Shown piece after piece: positions 11,127 through 22,800 of a stretch of 64,000 nucleotides of DNA (positions within the stretch are counted from its first letter, which is position 1; every line of letters starts with the position of its first letter). The stretch is from NCBI GenBank assembly GCA_038501195.1, contig JBBPUQ010000009.1, positions 3,596,001-3,660,000 on the forward strand, in the 5' to 3' direction. The notes below the pieces were generated by a model that saw only the letters and a program-made list of their open reading frames with translations, did not search any database and was not told where the DNA came from. The translations under genes were made by a program, and so were the position numbers. Source of the DNA: Nemania diffusa (Eukaryota > Ascomycota > Sordariomycetes > Xylariales > Xylariaceae).

Positions 11127-11963
11127 ATGCAGGGATTGCAAGTCACGTTGGCGCTCGGGAAGAAAGTCATGCGTCTGGGCCGAGGGGTTGCGATGGGACT
11201 ATACCAACAAGCAGACACCCTCAGGCCCTCAGCTGTCGACACCGAGGCTGACCCCAACACAGCCACGTTGGAATCTGAGGACGAGGGGCCCGCAGGCACG
11301 GCTGCCGCCTCTCCTGAAGAACAGACACTCGAGGAGATAGCGGATGAACTGAACCGGGAGACCGAAGCCTGGGCTGCTACTCGCATGGTGCGGTGGACTA
11401 ACGAGGCGCTGCGCCTGAGAAACGTCGGCGAAGGAAGACGGCGGGATCCATCCCCATGTCGAAGTCCCCTGGGGCATCGACAAGCAGGTCGGAGACTCCA
11501 AAGCCCAGTCTCTCCCGATGGCAACGACAGAGACAGCAACAGAGAGCAAGACGAAGAGGAGGGAGAAGGGGAGGAAGACGATGTAGTCATGGAGAGCCAC
11601 CCCCTGGAGGCGCGCGGGGCCTCGGACGAACCTCCCGACTTTTCAAGAAGGGAGATTATCGCTCTCCCACAGAGGAGTCTCCTCACGAAGGGGCTCCGGA
11701 AGTACGCTCGCAAGATGGCGGCAGACGACGGCAGCCTCGCACTGAGAGAGCGAGTGGCCATCAGCAGCCAGAGCAGGCTCGCGCGAGTGCAGGCGGAGGC
11801 AGCGCGGAAGATAGAGAGGGAGGGAGAGAAGACGAGGATCCCGGCGTACATGAAGCCGGAGGAGAACCTGGATTGGGGGTTCGAGATGACAGACGCGGCA
11901 GGGTGTGGCATCCTGAGTCAGACTGTGGTGCCTGTTTATCTTCAGTCGAAAACTAAGGATTAA
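11127..11963 (+). CDS. Hypothetical charged protein
   Basis: Single-exon model from the first ATG (11127), 278 residues; family not recognised. The N-terminus MQGLQVTLALGKKVMRLGR could be an amphipathic helix. Residues 45-80 are acidic, then EEIADELNRETEAWAATRMV and RWTNEALRLRN. A very acidic patch (DEEEGEGEEDD) lies near the middle. The C-terminal third has SLLTKGLRKYARKMAADDGS, helical RVQAEAARKIEREGEK and RIPAYMKPEENLDWGF, the most protein-like part. The minus-strand open frame over the same DNA (10997-11911) is Ser/Arg/Pro-rich and looks like its antisense shadow. An upstream exon cannot be excluded. Confidence 0.6.
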   Translation: MQGLQVTLALGKKVMRLGRGVAMGLYQQADTLRPSAVDTEADPNTATLESEDEGPAGTAAASPEEQTLEEIADELNRETEAWAATRMVRWTNEALRLRNVGEGRRRDPSPCRSPLGHRQAGRRLQSPVSPDGNDRDSNREQDEEEGEGEEDDVVMESHPLEARGASDEPPDFSRREIIALPQRSLLTKGLRKYARKMAADDGSLALRERVAISSQSRLARVQAEAARKIEREGEKTRIPAYMKPEENLDWGFEMTDAAGCGILSQTVVPVYLQSKTKD

Positions 11964-13015
11964 TAGGGACCCGACGGCCCAGAGAGGGGGAACCATTTAT
12001 GATTTCCATCAGCATATCGAAAAGGGGAGGGGGGGAGGAAACACTAGCGTGGTGACTTATGATGATTTATGATTTTTTATTTTCACCAGCTATGCGGAGG
12101 AGCCTGTTAGGCATTTGAGAGGAAGAAGGACATTATAGCGGCGTTGGAGGTGATTTGAGGAAACAAGCATATTATACCCAAAGTTAAGGAGTTTATGATT
12201 TTGAAGCTTCATAGGGAGGCGATATATAAATATAAGCGGAAGTTGGACATCTATCTATGCAAATGCTAGTCTACTGCGGTCTCAGTGAAGAACGACGGTG
12301 ATGATGGTGATGGTGATGATGGTGATGGTGATGATGGTGATGGTGATGATGGTGATGGTGATGATGGTGATGGTGATGATGGTGATGGTGATGATGGTGA
12401 TGGTGATGATGGTGATGGTGATGATGATGATGATGTTGTTGTTTGTTCTCAGCTGAGCTAATGCAAGGCGAACGGTTAGCCCGGGCAGCCCCGGATCAGC
12501 TAAATTCCCAATCGTGTTACACTACGCTAGCGCATAGCGGGTGGATCCTACTGGCCCAGGGATTGACTCGAGTTGATTGGCCATGCTCTGTAGCGGACTC
12601 TACGCACTAGCTACAGTGGGCAGGTTGCTGCAACGAGACCCACACGCTGGAATCCCTGGAGCTCCGTGTTACCTATTCTCATTTGTTCAACATCCGAACC
12701 CATTTCTCGAGCGCGTTCTTTAAACACGCAACAAATAACTACCTCACTGACTTCGACGGGTGCGATTCTTATTCACATGTACAACCCCTCCAACAAAATA
12801 TCGTCGCTCAAATCTATGGCCAATCGCTTAGGGACCTATATCTAGGTATAATATACTACCTGGTTTAGGTAGGCATCTAGACTAGACGAGCCAGCACTTG
12901 ACTCTAGAATACAGTGGTTGAGTGTTTCTCGACCCCCCTCGATTCATCCATCGTCATCTTCTCTACGCAGTACTTATTTCCCGACACTCTCCCACCACGT
13001 CGTGGACGATCTGAG
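11964..13015. other. Intergenic region with minisatellite
   Basis: 1.05 kb without a supported gene. A G-rich run lies at 12019-12038 and a 15-bp-period minisatellite at 12296-12437. The rest shows nothing recognisable. Confidence 0.55.
12296..12437. repeat. 15-bp minisatellite (ATGATGGTGATGGTG)n
   Basis: At least eight perfect 15-bp units run from 12301 to 12420, with partial units on both sides and a terminal (GAT)n. The unit is itself a mix of GAT and GGT triplets. It is not part of any supported gene. Confidence 0.95.
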
Positions 13016-14235
13016 ATGCTCAGACTCGCCTCTATTGCCGCAGCTAGCCTGCTGCTGGCGGCTACCGCGCATGCGATACCGAACCCCCTCCAGCCTCGAA
13101 CCACGGATGCCGCCTTGGAGCCGTGGGTGACGGTGAACGAAGATGGCCAACCGTCAACCGTCACTCCCGTCCTGAGCACCATATCCGGAACGCCGACGGT
13201 CATATCGGGCGCTCCCTACGCCGTCACCGAGACCGTTTTCACCTACACGAACTATGGCAAGGTCATCACCAGCACCGGCACAACGCCTCCCGCTCCTACT
13301 GCTACCGGCAAGGGTGCCGGCTCTTTCGCCGTATGCGAGAATCTCGACGGCGACATGGCGCCTTGGTGTCGTCCGGATGGCGAGACGCCGCTTTACGTCG
13401 GTACTACGTATTACTGTACGTGAACATGGAGGAGAATCCCCATTTGCCCGCTGTACGCTGTACTTAAGACTGACCTCTCGCAGTTACGTGGGACCCCAAG
13501 TACTTCAACGCTTCCAACGCGACCGTTCAGATCATCGGGAACTACATCAACAAAACCACGGGCGAAATCATGGATGAATCGCCTGCCTTCACGTCGGATC
13601 GCACCCCCGCTGCTTTCGGCTTCGTGACTATCCCCATCACCAACACGGCCCTCCACAACCAAGGCTCTCAAAACATCAGCTGCACCTTGTTCGCCGTCTT
13701 CGGCAGCCAGCGGAACGAAACCCAGGGCCCCATGATCTACATCACCACGCGGCCCGGCCCGTCCTCGGACTCCAAGGGCAAGCTGCCCCAAGGCGCGGCG
13801 CTCTACATCGCCCTGCCCACCGTCCTCGGCTTCATCGGCGCCATCGTCATCGGCACTTGCCTTTGGAATCGCCACCACCGCCGCATCCACCTACCCAGCG
13901 TCATGGGCCGCAACTACGACGTCAGCAAGGTCGGCCGCTCCCGCTCCCGCTTCGGCCTCAAGAAGCGGAGCAAGGCCGCCAAGGCCGGCGAGCGCATCCA
14001 GCTCATGGAGCGCGACCTGCGCGCCGAGGGCGGCGAGGTCTACCACGACCTCCCCGATCCCGCGTCCCGGCCTCGACGCGATAGCGACGCGCTGGGCAGC
14101 CTCGCGGGCACGCCGACCGAGGACCGACGCATGGAATTGGGCCGGCCTGGCGCGGGGGACGGGCGCGATCGTAGCCCGGCGACTGGGAACGCGTTCCGCG
14201 ACGAGCTAAGAAGACAGGAGAACGAGAGGTCTTAG
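13016..14235 (+). CDS. Single-pass membrane glycoprotein, fungal-specific
   Basis: Type I membrane protein of unknown function. Exons 13016-13415 and 13484-14235 (GTACGT...CAG, phase 1), 383 residues. The N-terminal signal peptide MLRLASIAAASLLLAATAHA is followed by an extracellular domain with Thr/Pro-rich stretches (PTVISGAPYAVTETVFTYTN, TGTTPPAPTATGKG), two cysteines flanking a DMAPWCRPDG segment, YYFTWDPKYFNASNATVQ and several N-glycosylation sequons (NAS, NAT, NKT, NIS, NET). One transmembrane helix lies at about residues 240-261 (ALYIALPTVLGFIGAIVIGT). The cytosolic tail is basic (RSRSRFGLKKRSKAAKAG), then acidic/Arg-rich. The shape resembles wall-sensing or wall-anchored membrane proteins, but I assign no family. 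It is convergent with the next gene. Confidence 0.85.
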
Positions 14236-15225
14236 TGAAGTTATTTTGCTTGCTGAGCGCTTAGTACCGAACTGGATAGGGATGATGCGATATGAAAAGA
14301 TGGATTAGATGATTGAGATTGATGATGAGACCGGGCTCACGTTCGGGCAATAATGACACTGTATACAGCCTGAGGTAACAGCAACTTGAAAACCGTGTAT
14401 ATATAACCAAAGATTAGTTTGCGTTGCTTGTAGTGGTAGGCGGAAACCAAAAATAAAAACGACACCTTTTTGGATCTTGAATTATTTATTAGGTTCTGGT
14501 GATTTGCTAATGGCAGCGCTGGTCTGCTAAGGCGGAGGCCCACAGCAAATACGGGCTCATTCATGTTCTTATTTATCTATTTGAGCAAGGAGTTTTACCC
14601 TCCACGCTGGTATGCTGGGCATTGCTGCAAATAAAATAACCGATCACGGTGAAATTTTTTTTTTTTTTGAACAAGTACAGTATAGGGTATGAGATACATT
14701 TTACTTAGTATAAATGTCTTCTCAACTTCCAACGGCGAAGGAGTAAGTAAATATATGAGTTCAAGTGATTTTTATTACCTATCTAAGTGAAAACGAAGCT
14801 ACCTATGTCAGCGCCCAACCCCAAACCTAGCCCCAGCCAGCCCCAGCCCCCAGACCGGTAGGCTTTCCCTTGGTGGGTGTGTGTATAGATTGGTATAAGA
14901 GAATCCAGCCTGTATACCCAGAACAGAACAGAACAGAACAAAGACGATAGTCAATGTTGTGGGGACAGCAGAAGAGGAAGAATAACAAGAAAATGCTTTG
15001 CCTAGCGAAAGGACTTTTCGTTTCCCCCCCCTTCTCCTTTGCCTACCGATTGACGGAATAGAGTAGTCTATATGAAAGTGCGTCGACATAGAAAATGGTG
15101 TGTGATGTGGGCTGTGTAGCATTACAGCGTCATAGAGCTTGTATTTCTCGTTCGTGTCTTCTTTTCGTTCATCGCCCATCTGGGTAGTCCGCAGACCTTG
15201 ATCGGGCTGGATTAGGTAGATAAAA
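14236..15225. other. Convergent 3' intergenic region
   Basis: About 1 kb between two convergent stops. It holds a poly-T run (14648-14659), a four-unit AGAAC/AACAG repeat (14919-14940) and AT-rich 3' UTR-like DNA. No gene seen. Confidence 0.5.
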
Positions 15226-18200
15226 TCAAATAATCTTTTCATAAGCACTCTCTTCGACGACGGAGTCTAACTCGTCAAAGTCGCGGATCACAGGCGCTAG
15301 CACCTCGCCCCCGAGCGGAGATAGCGAATGCCCCTTGGCCCCTTCACTGCCGCTGGCGGGCGTGTACGGCAGGTCAGCGAAGAAGTCTCCCCTTCCCGTG
15401 ACGCCGAGCGACAGGTCCAGCGGTGCGGGCGGCTCCGTGCGGTAGATGGAATGCGTCCGCGCGGGCCACTGGGAGCTGTTCCCACCGCCGCCGCCGTGTC
15501 GTACTGGTACGGCGTTGAGGTGGGTGCCGATGTTCCCCGCGCTGTTACCGTGGAGATTGTGCTGGTTCGTCTTGAGCTTCAGGTTGGCGCCCGGCCCGAA
15601 CGTCGTGGCGCTCCGCTCGCTCCGTGCGCTGCTGTCGTTCCCGCGGCTGCGCGGTGGCGGAGGCCGCGGCAGACCCTTGTGGGTGTACTGCGCCGACAGC
15701 ATGCGGCTGGTGGCCGTGGTGCTCGTGATGGCAGTGTCGTCGGAGTAGACGCTCATGGCCGACGAGCCCCCCCACATCGTGGGCGTGGCGGTGCTGTTCG
15801 ATCGCACCGAGGGCGTCTGCCAGCCCGCGTGGCTCTGGCTGTGACTCGCGTGGCTCGACCGGCTCGTCCGGCTCGTGGTGGAGGCCGGGGGCCGCGGGAA
15901 CTTCTGATGGGCGTGGGCGTGGGCGCGACTGCGCATCATGCGGATGACGGGGTCGGTGCCGGCCGAGGTGATGGAGGTATCGGACTCGGCGCTGTCGGCG
16001 GTGTGCTGCCAGAAGCGCGGGGCGACCCAGCAGTGCGAGAGCTCGTGGCTGGCCTCCATAGCGGGCGAGGACACGCCCTTCCACGGCGGCGTGCGCGTGC
16101 CCTTGAGGCGTGGCGAGAGATGGTAGGCCACGCCGTCCTTGTAGCGCACGTTGGGTGAGTCGACGGACACGCTGGCGAGCGTCTGCAGCACGGCGTAGAT
16201 GAGCACCCAGCGGCCGCGGCGCGCGCAGAACGGGTCGACGGCGCCCACGTGGTCCGTCTTCTCAAACTTGACAAAGCTCTCGATGAGGTCCGACTGCGCG
16301 AACTCGGAGCCCAGGTTGTAAATGTTGGTGGCCTCGGTGTACGCGAGCTGGATGCGGCGCTCGAGCGTGCGGTCATCAGCCGCCGACGTGGCCGACCTCG
16401 CGCCGCCCTTGTCCTTCTTGCCCTTATCGCGCGACCCCAGCGGCGTGACGGACACGGACCCGGACGCCGACGTGGACGAGGTGGGGATGGAGTCGGGCAC
16501 GAGCGGGTACGGGTGCGGGATGTGTGGGAAGCGCATGCGGTTGTCGAACTCGATGAGCAGGTCGGTCAGGGGCAAGTCGTCGGTGTCGGCGTCGAACGAC
16601 TTGTTGCCGCTCTCCGAGACCATCATCCACTTGCGGCTGCTGCGCATCTCCGACTCGTCCCACACGATGTCGCGGTTGACGAGGTAGTCGTAGAGCGCGC
16701 CGAAGTCCCGCTGCAGAATCTGCGCGACCGCGCGTGTGAGCCACATGTCCTCGCCGTCCGTCGTGGTTGGGTGCTCCGCGCTGTCCTCCGCCGGCGGCCA
16801 TGTCCCGTACGTCTTGGCGTAGTGGCTGACGAGGAACTGCTGCAGCCGCTCGGCCGCCGCCCGCGCCGCGTTGCTGCTGGCCACGGGCCCCCAGGCGTCC
16901 GCGAACGTGAACGCGCCGAGCCGCTCTTCGGCTGCCTGCACGCGGAGCTGCGTCTCGAGACACGCGCGCTCGAGCAGCGCCCGCGTGATGGGCGTCAGAT
17001 GGCGGAAGTCGGCGCAGTTCTCGAGTCGCGAGTACATGCCGGCGCAGTGGAGGAAGGCCTCCCGCCACCCCTCTTCCCACCGCACCTCGGGTGTCTCCGA
17101 CCACGCGAGCATCGACACGGCCGTCTCGGCGTCGTTCCGCGCGTCGTCGATGCCCCGCGCCGAGAGGTAGTTGAGGATCGTGCCGACGTTGTCCGCGTCC
17201 GGCTCCATGTAGGCGTCAAGCCGTTCGAGCAGGTCTTGTAGCGCCTGAAAGAGCGACAGCCCCACGAGAGACGCGTGGTAGAGCAGCGCAAATACGTTGC
17301 GCGTGGTGATCGCGTGACGATGGGCCTCGATCTTCGAGAGGCCCGGCGGCGTAGGAAAGTACATCTCGTACGAGATCTGGCCGTCCGTGTCGGCGTGCGC
17401 ATTATCTTCCGACACGGGCGGCGTGGCCTGGCCACCCTGTAGATAGCTGTTGTGCCGCAGCATCGGTGGTGCCCCGATGGGAGACGGGGGCAGGTTAATC
17501 TGGCCATAGTCGTCCTCGGTTGAGCCCTCGCGGAGCAGCGTGACGAGCAACCGGGATTCCGTAGCCTCGATAATGTGAGAGGACAGTCGGAAGGACGGGT
17601 TGGGGCGCTGGGGCTGGTCTTTTCGCCCGAAGTAGACCAGCACGTCGCCGTTGGGATCCCACAGCTCGGGATCCTTGCGCAGCTTGTTCCATCTCTGCAC
17701 TGGCCTCCCGGCACCGATCCACCGCTTGATAGGGGGGGCTGCCGAAGGGGGTATTGGAGGTAGTTTGGCAGATGGGGGCGGTGCGACGATAGGCTGATAA
17801 TCCAGATCCCGCATGCCACCGGGCGATCTCAGCGTCGGCATGGCGGGGACCTCGTAGCTATCGTAGTCATCAGGGTCGTAGTGGTAAGGTCGTATGGTGG
17901 CGGACGATGGCGCTCGGTCGGGAAGGTGAACTTCCTTCTTCTTCTTCAACCCCAGCGTGAACGCCTTCGTAAGCCCCTTTCGGATGCCATCGCTCTTCTT
18001 ATCCACGACACTGCGGAACCCCGATCGCTCGATGCCCGAGACGTCCTCCGTCTTCAGCACTGGCTTTCGCGCCCTCGCGTACGCATAATCCGGCATGGGC
18101 CCCGGGCCCTGCAAGCCGCCTTCTCGCCTGTCGGCCTCGCTGCTGCCGCTCTGACTACCGCCGCTGTTGTTACCGTGGCTCGCCAGCTCGGAACGGTAGT

Positions 18201-18423
18201 GTACGGCATCGCCGTCATATGCGGGGTCCGAGAACTTCAGAAGCCGCGCGTTGGTGGTTCCGAACCCAGTGCCGTGCGGCATTGGATGGTCGTAGATGGA
18301 ACCATCGTCACCCGACACCCTCGTGCTGCTCGACTTGGACCGGCCCCGTCCGGTCAACACACTCTTCTCGCCCGTCTTGGGCTCTGTTATCTTCTTCCGG
18401 ACATATGCGCTGCGTCCCGACAT
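15226..18423 (-). CDS. Large conserved fungal protein, unknown function
   Basis: Uninterrupted 1,065-residue frame from ATG (18423) to TGA (15228-15226), GC-rich, no intron needed. The N-terminus is basic (MSGRSAYVRKKITEPKTGEK), followed by about 200 disordered residues. A probable folded region starts near residue 245 with PVQRWNKLRKDPELWDPNGD and VLVYFGRKDQPQRPNPSFRL, then helical stretches such as NVFALLYHASLVGLSLFQAL, RRWMMVSESGNKSF-like and WVLIYAVLQTLASVSVDSPN. The C-terminal 300 residues are Ser/Thr/Pro/Arg-rich. I believe this belongs to a widespread ascomycete family of unknown function (possibly the one named DUF8004), but could not check. No signal peptide or clear membrane helix. 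Opposite-strand frames over it are shadows caused by high GC. Confidence 0.88.
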   Translation of the reverse strand: MSGRSAYVRKKITEPKTGEKSVLTGRGRSKSSSTRVSGDDGSIYDHPMPHGTGFGTTNARLLKFSDPAYDGDAVHYRSELASHGNNSGGSQSGSSEADRREGGLQGPGPMPDYAYARARKPVLKTEDVSGIERSGFRSVVDKKSDGIRKGLTKAFTLGLKKKKEVHLPDRAPSSATIRPYHYDPDDYDSYEVPAMPTLRSPGGMRDLDYQPIVAPPPSAKLPPIPPSAAPPIKRWIGAGRPVQRWNKLRKDPELWDPNGDVLVYFGRKDQPQRPNPSFRLSSHIIEATESRLLVTLLREGSTEDDYGQINLPPSPIGAPPMLRHNSYLQGGQATPPVSEDNAHADTDGQISYEMYFPTPPGLSKIEAHRHAITTRNVFALLYHASLVGLSLFQALQDLLERLDAYMEPDADNVGTILNYLSARGIDDARNDAETAVSMLAWSETPEVRWEEGWREAFLHCAGMYSRLENCADFRHLTPITRALLERACLETQLRVQAAEERLGAFTFADAWGPVASSNAARAAAERLQQFLVSHYAKTYGTWPPAEDSAEHPTTTDGEDMWLTRAVAQILQRDFGALYDYLVNRDIVWDESEMRSSRKWMMVSESGNKSFDADTDDLPLTDLLIEFDNRMRFPHIPHPYPLVPDSIPTSSTSASGSVSVTPLGSRDKGKKDKGGARSATSAADDRTLERRIQLAYTEATNIYNLGSEFAQSDLIESFVKFEKTDHVGAVDPFCARRGRWVLIYAVLQTLASVSVDSPNVRYKDGVAYHLSPRLKGTRTPPWKGVSSPAMEASHELSHCWVAPRFWQHTADSAESDTSITSAGTDPVIRMMRSRAHAHAHQKFPRPPASTTSRTSRSSHASHSQSHAGWQTPSVRSNSTATPTMWGGSSAMSVYSDDTAITSTTATSRMLSAQYTHKGLPRPPPPRSRGNDSSARSERSATTFGPGANLKLKTNQHNLHGNSAGNIGTHLNAVPVRHGGGGGNSSQWPARTHSIYRTEPPAPLDLSLGVTGRGDFFADLPYTPASGSEGAKGHSLSPLGGEVLAPVIRDFDELDSVVEESAYEKII

Positions 18424-19605
18424 GATGGATCTTGCAATCGGGGAGGATGGGTCCTCTGTAGCGGCTGTACAACAAGGTGAAGAACGGTTGGGAGCCTAAG
18501 CATAGGTATGCTCCCTATGCTATCCCTGTCCGGTACCTGACTCTTCGCACACTCGTTGTCTTAGCGTGTAACTAGTTGGTTACGACGCACGAACTCGAAT
18601 CAAACCCATACAGCTGCACCCACAACAACTTGATAGTTTCCGACCAAACTTAGAACAGGCGAAACGTTCTGGGTCGAGTCGTCCAAGGGGCATCCAAGCG
18701 ATTGGATGGCACCCGACGTACTTATGCGCGCCGATCAGCACTGGTAGGCTGTGACGCAGAGGCGCAGACGACGCGACACCGATTGAAACAATGGAGGCGA
18801 CGACACCAATCGTTTACAAGCGCGCTCTTTTTCTACGTTAGGAAAACAACGGCGACCACCCGGCTCCCCTCGCTCGCTGTATGTATTAATACTGACTGCT
18901 GCACCGACTTGGGGCTGATCTGTTGTCTGTACTGGGTAAGCTCCTCTGCTCCTCTGCTCCTCTGGGGTTAGTCGAGGACACGATATGCGCCAACTGATCC
19001 AGGGTCTGATCGACAATGCTCTGAATTGGGCCGAGAGACTTGGATGTTCGTGAAGAAAAGGGAGAGTGTTCAGTAAATCTGCCGAGGTTTCAAACGAGAT
19101 GCACCGACATTTATCATCTATGACCTCAGCCACGGCGAGTAGTGAGCCGGCCTTTTCTTTTCCTCACTGGAATGTTGAGTGAGAGGCGTTCCGAAGTGAG
19201 GCAGACGGCCCGGCCATGAGGTGCTATTCACCATTCAATCGACAATCAACCAGCTTAGCTCGAGTCCGGTGACCTCTTTTTTGTTTTCTCTTTTTTTTTT
19301 CTTTCCTATGGATGGTACTCTTCGCCGCCGCAAGACAAGCTCAATACTCTGTGTGTTGAAGTGTGGGCCGTCGTCCGTCGTCCGTCGCCCCGTCGTTGGA
19401 TGGGAAGAGTCTCAGCTATGTTGTAAAGCAAAGCAAAACTGGGACGCCCGAGAAACGCCACAATGCAGGAGAAGAAGGATCAACTTGTACGAGTCGAGCA
19501 AATGCCGTAGAGATACCCGTGGGGGATTCGTGGGGAATTCGGGAATTTACTTGGAAATTGGGAATTAGGAAATTGGGAATCTGGGCGCTCGAGGTCTCGT
19601 CGGTG

Positions 19606-19880
19606 TCGACTACCTACCTAGATAGATATCTCTTAGACTAGATAGGTATCTAGATAGAGATAGATACCTGACACCTAGATGGGTTGGTTACCTATATTGG
19701 TACATATGGTAGGTAGGTAGTTAGGGAACAGTACCTAAGGGAATAATCGGTAGTACGTAGAGTACATACCTAATGTACAGAGTAATAGTACTGTATAATA
19801 ACCTACCTCCTAACCCACCTAGGTAGCAATCTAGATAGTGTGCCTAGATAGTGTACCTACATAGAATGAATTATGTATGT
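19606..19880. repeat. AGGTA/TACCT motif cluster
   Basis: Dense imperfect repeats of TAGGTA, TACCTA, TAGATA and their complements. The same motif recurs at 775-860, 4258-4345, 20425-20505 and 50970-51015, always between genes. Typical of intergenic DNA in Sordariomycetes; function unknown. Confidence 0.6.
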
Positions 19881-22800
19881 AGGTATGTAGACATAGACAT
19901 GGACATGGACATTCATTCCAACTAACTAACACGACACACGTCCGTTTCGCATCATGGCGTGGGCTACCTTAGTGTATGCGTAGGCAGGTAGTATGGCTAT
20001 GGGCTGGCATGACATGCGTCCCCATTGGGCTGTTGTTCCCAGAATCCTAGACTGCCACACCACACTACGGAACACCGCTGCTGCGATACGATCGGTTCCG
20101 ATAGCCGCAAGATCATGGCAGAAACCATCATAGTGTCGTGTAAGCACAGTAGACAGCGTAGGTATGTATGTGCATGTTAGTTGTTACGCTGCTATCTCCC
20201 TAGACAGTTAGCGGTTAGTCCCCCCGATATGGTATTTTGTACATATATTTATTATTCATGGACTCCGACATGGACCCTGACATGAACCCTGACGTGAACC
20301 TACTATGTAGGCCAATGCACATCCATGCTTCCCTATCGCCCTACGAGATGCCTGTTCAGGATGAGCATGGCGCAAGATGACCCAAAGAAGCGACCGGGGG
20401 CCCTTGACCAGCTACTTACAGCACCTATGTAACCTACCTAGGTAGTACGCTAGATACGCTAAGTGCCACTGTAAAGATACATACCTAGCCTAGATAGGAT
20501 AGGGGGCTCCATACTTCGAGCCAACTTCAAGCCAACCTCGAGCCTCGCTCGATACCGACTGCATGTAACGGTCACGGTATTCTGGAGTGAGCATCTTGGC
20601 GCAACTTCTGGAATACCTAAGTACGTATATACTGTTGGCTGCCATTAGAGCCGTACTTGTTTGCGTACGTATGCACTATGCACTGGTAGATTGGTAGATT
20701 GGCCACTGCGAGGTAAGCTGAGTGATTAATGCAACATACCCGCCCCGCCGGTGCTGATGGTGCTGATGCTGCGACCGTTGCAGTCGGTGGCAGCGATGCT
20801 GAATAAATAAGTGAACAAATGACTAAATAAATAAATAAATAAACGCTGCGCTGTATATATTGCCTCCGGTACCAAACTACAAGTAGTTTAAGCCGTCTAG
20901 CGTCTACGTAGGCGCACGCATACGCATGGACTGTCTACACATTACTGCTAGCCATCTACAGTAAGGTGAAGTAAATATATGTTTACATATTGGCCGACTC
21001 GGTTGAGCACGTCTGACATTCTGCGAGACCAACACCCACGCTAATGCCATTCGCAATGAATTGATATGAGACCCCCTGTTTTCCCAGAGAGCTGGAAGCC
21101 CCCCCGGTTTCTATCCTTTTTTGCTCTGTTATGTTGTAAGTATATGTTGTAAGTATGTTTCGTACAGAATACGCAGACCTGTGCGTACGCAGTACCCAAG
21201 TCCTGTATTCCGCCCGGCCTGCGATAGGCAAACCTGGTCCTCGAGAAACGGGCGATCCACCCACTGAAGTCCTCATAATATTTATCTAGGTACGCAGAGT
21301 TACAGCAATGGCTGCATTATTTTCTGCAGTGGCTGTTTCTTCTCCCCTCTTTGATCGGACTGCGTCAAGAAAAATCAGGTCATGCTCAAACCCACTCGGT
21401 CAGCGATCAATTACTTTCAGAAAAGAGGTCGCCAAAGAAAGGGTGACATTCCCCTTAAATGATTGAGTCTAAATATCAAGTTTTCATATGACAATGGCAC
21501 TATAATAACATGATGATGGCAAACCTACATACCATCTAAATCTTACAGTACCAAACACCCCTAGGTAGTGGATGTACACATCTTAATCGTAGGACGAGAC
21601 ATACCCTGATAATAAATACGTTTATTATAACCGCTGAGTGTTGATGCTTGGATGAGGGGTTCTCGGGGTTGCGCCGGTTCTAGATGCTGCAGCGTGGTGC
21701 ATCACCTCTCCGCTTATAAGTACTGTTGGTGATCCCTCCTCCATACAGACAGATACATCCACTACATTCCCACGCGTTTGCGTGCATATGGAGTGTACCT
21801 GACAGTGCCTAGTACATGGCCATTACATCTTCGCACCTTGATATTCAACGGTTCGGTAGATGAACTGACGAAATTGCTATATATAGGATCACTCGAAATC
21901 GCCTTTTCCCATGCAATATTTTTCCAAGCTAGATAAGTGCCTACCTATGAATCGGAAGGACCAGTATTATCGCCAAGCCAGCTGAGCACCCTCTTCCCTG
22001 CTTGGAACATGAACACCATAAAATTATCCGACCGAGCGGCATGGGTCAGACGGATCTCTCCGAACTTCCCAGTGGGACTCTGCGCCACTGATGCTCTCTC
22101 TGCTGTACATACTAATGTATTCCGCCGAACTACAAGTAAGACATCACACATAAGTAAGATAAATAGTATCTACTACAAGTAGTAAAGTAGACAGGACCGT
22201 GGCTAGCGTGCCTACGTCTCAAAAGCGTGCCGAAAAGAGAAACCATGGCTCGTTTGACCAAGGCTACAAGGCACGGATTTTGTGATGCATCATACATCTA
22301 CATTTCAGGTATAAGTCACAGGTATGTGTTGCCAGTCCGCTTGTTTCACAGCCCATAGTCCTTTGCTGAAGCGAATCACACCTATAATATCTTGAGTTAT
22401 TGTTTTTTTTTTGGTGACTTGAGATATCTGTTTACAACACATGTTTACATACTAAGTACAGTTTTACTGTAATGCCTAAATCTCACTCTAGCCAACTTTC
22501 TCTAAAGGCCAGAGAGGAATTCGCCATTGTCCAGTTTCTTGTCTGGAAGACATCCATCCGCGTATCAATCAACCCCGGTACCTTTCGCACTCTTAGCACC
22601 ACGCTATGAGAAAAATGGCCGAAACGGTGAAGCCTTAGCCGGATGTCCATTACAGTTTCTGCATAATATCGAGTCTAGTGAGCGGCAGTGAGCCCTAGAC
22701 AGGCTAGAACCTGAAGAGCCTGTCTAGCGCTCTAGACCAATCTATGCGCATATGGTTGACCTCGCCAACCTTAATCCAGTTCAGCATGGCAGAACCTCAG

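Noticed and set aside
10997..11911. 304-codon minus-strand frame
   Set aside because: Ser/Arg/Pro-rich and antisense to the charged plus-strand protein; no family features.
12296..12437. CRISPR-like regular array
   Set aside because: Units are contiguous with no spacers; it is a minisatellite in a eukaryotic genome.
15328..17241. Several long plus-strand frames (up to 330 codons)
   Set aside because: High-GC shadows of the 1,065-residue minus-strand gene.
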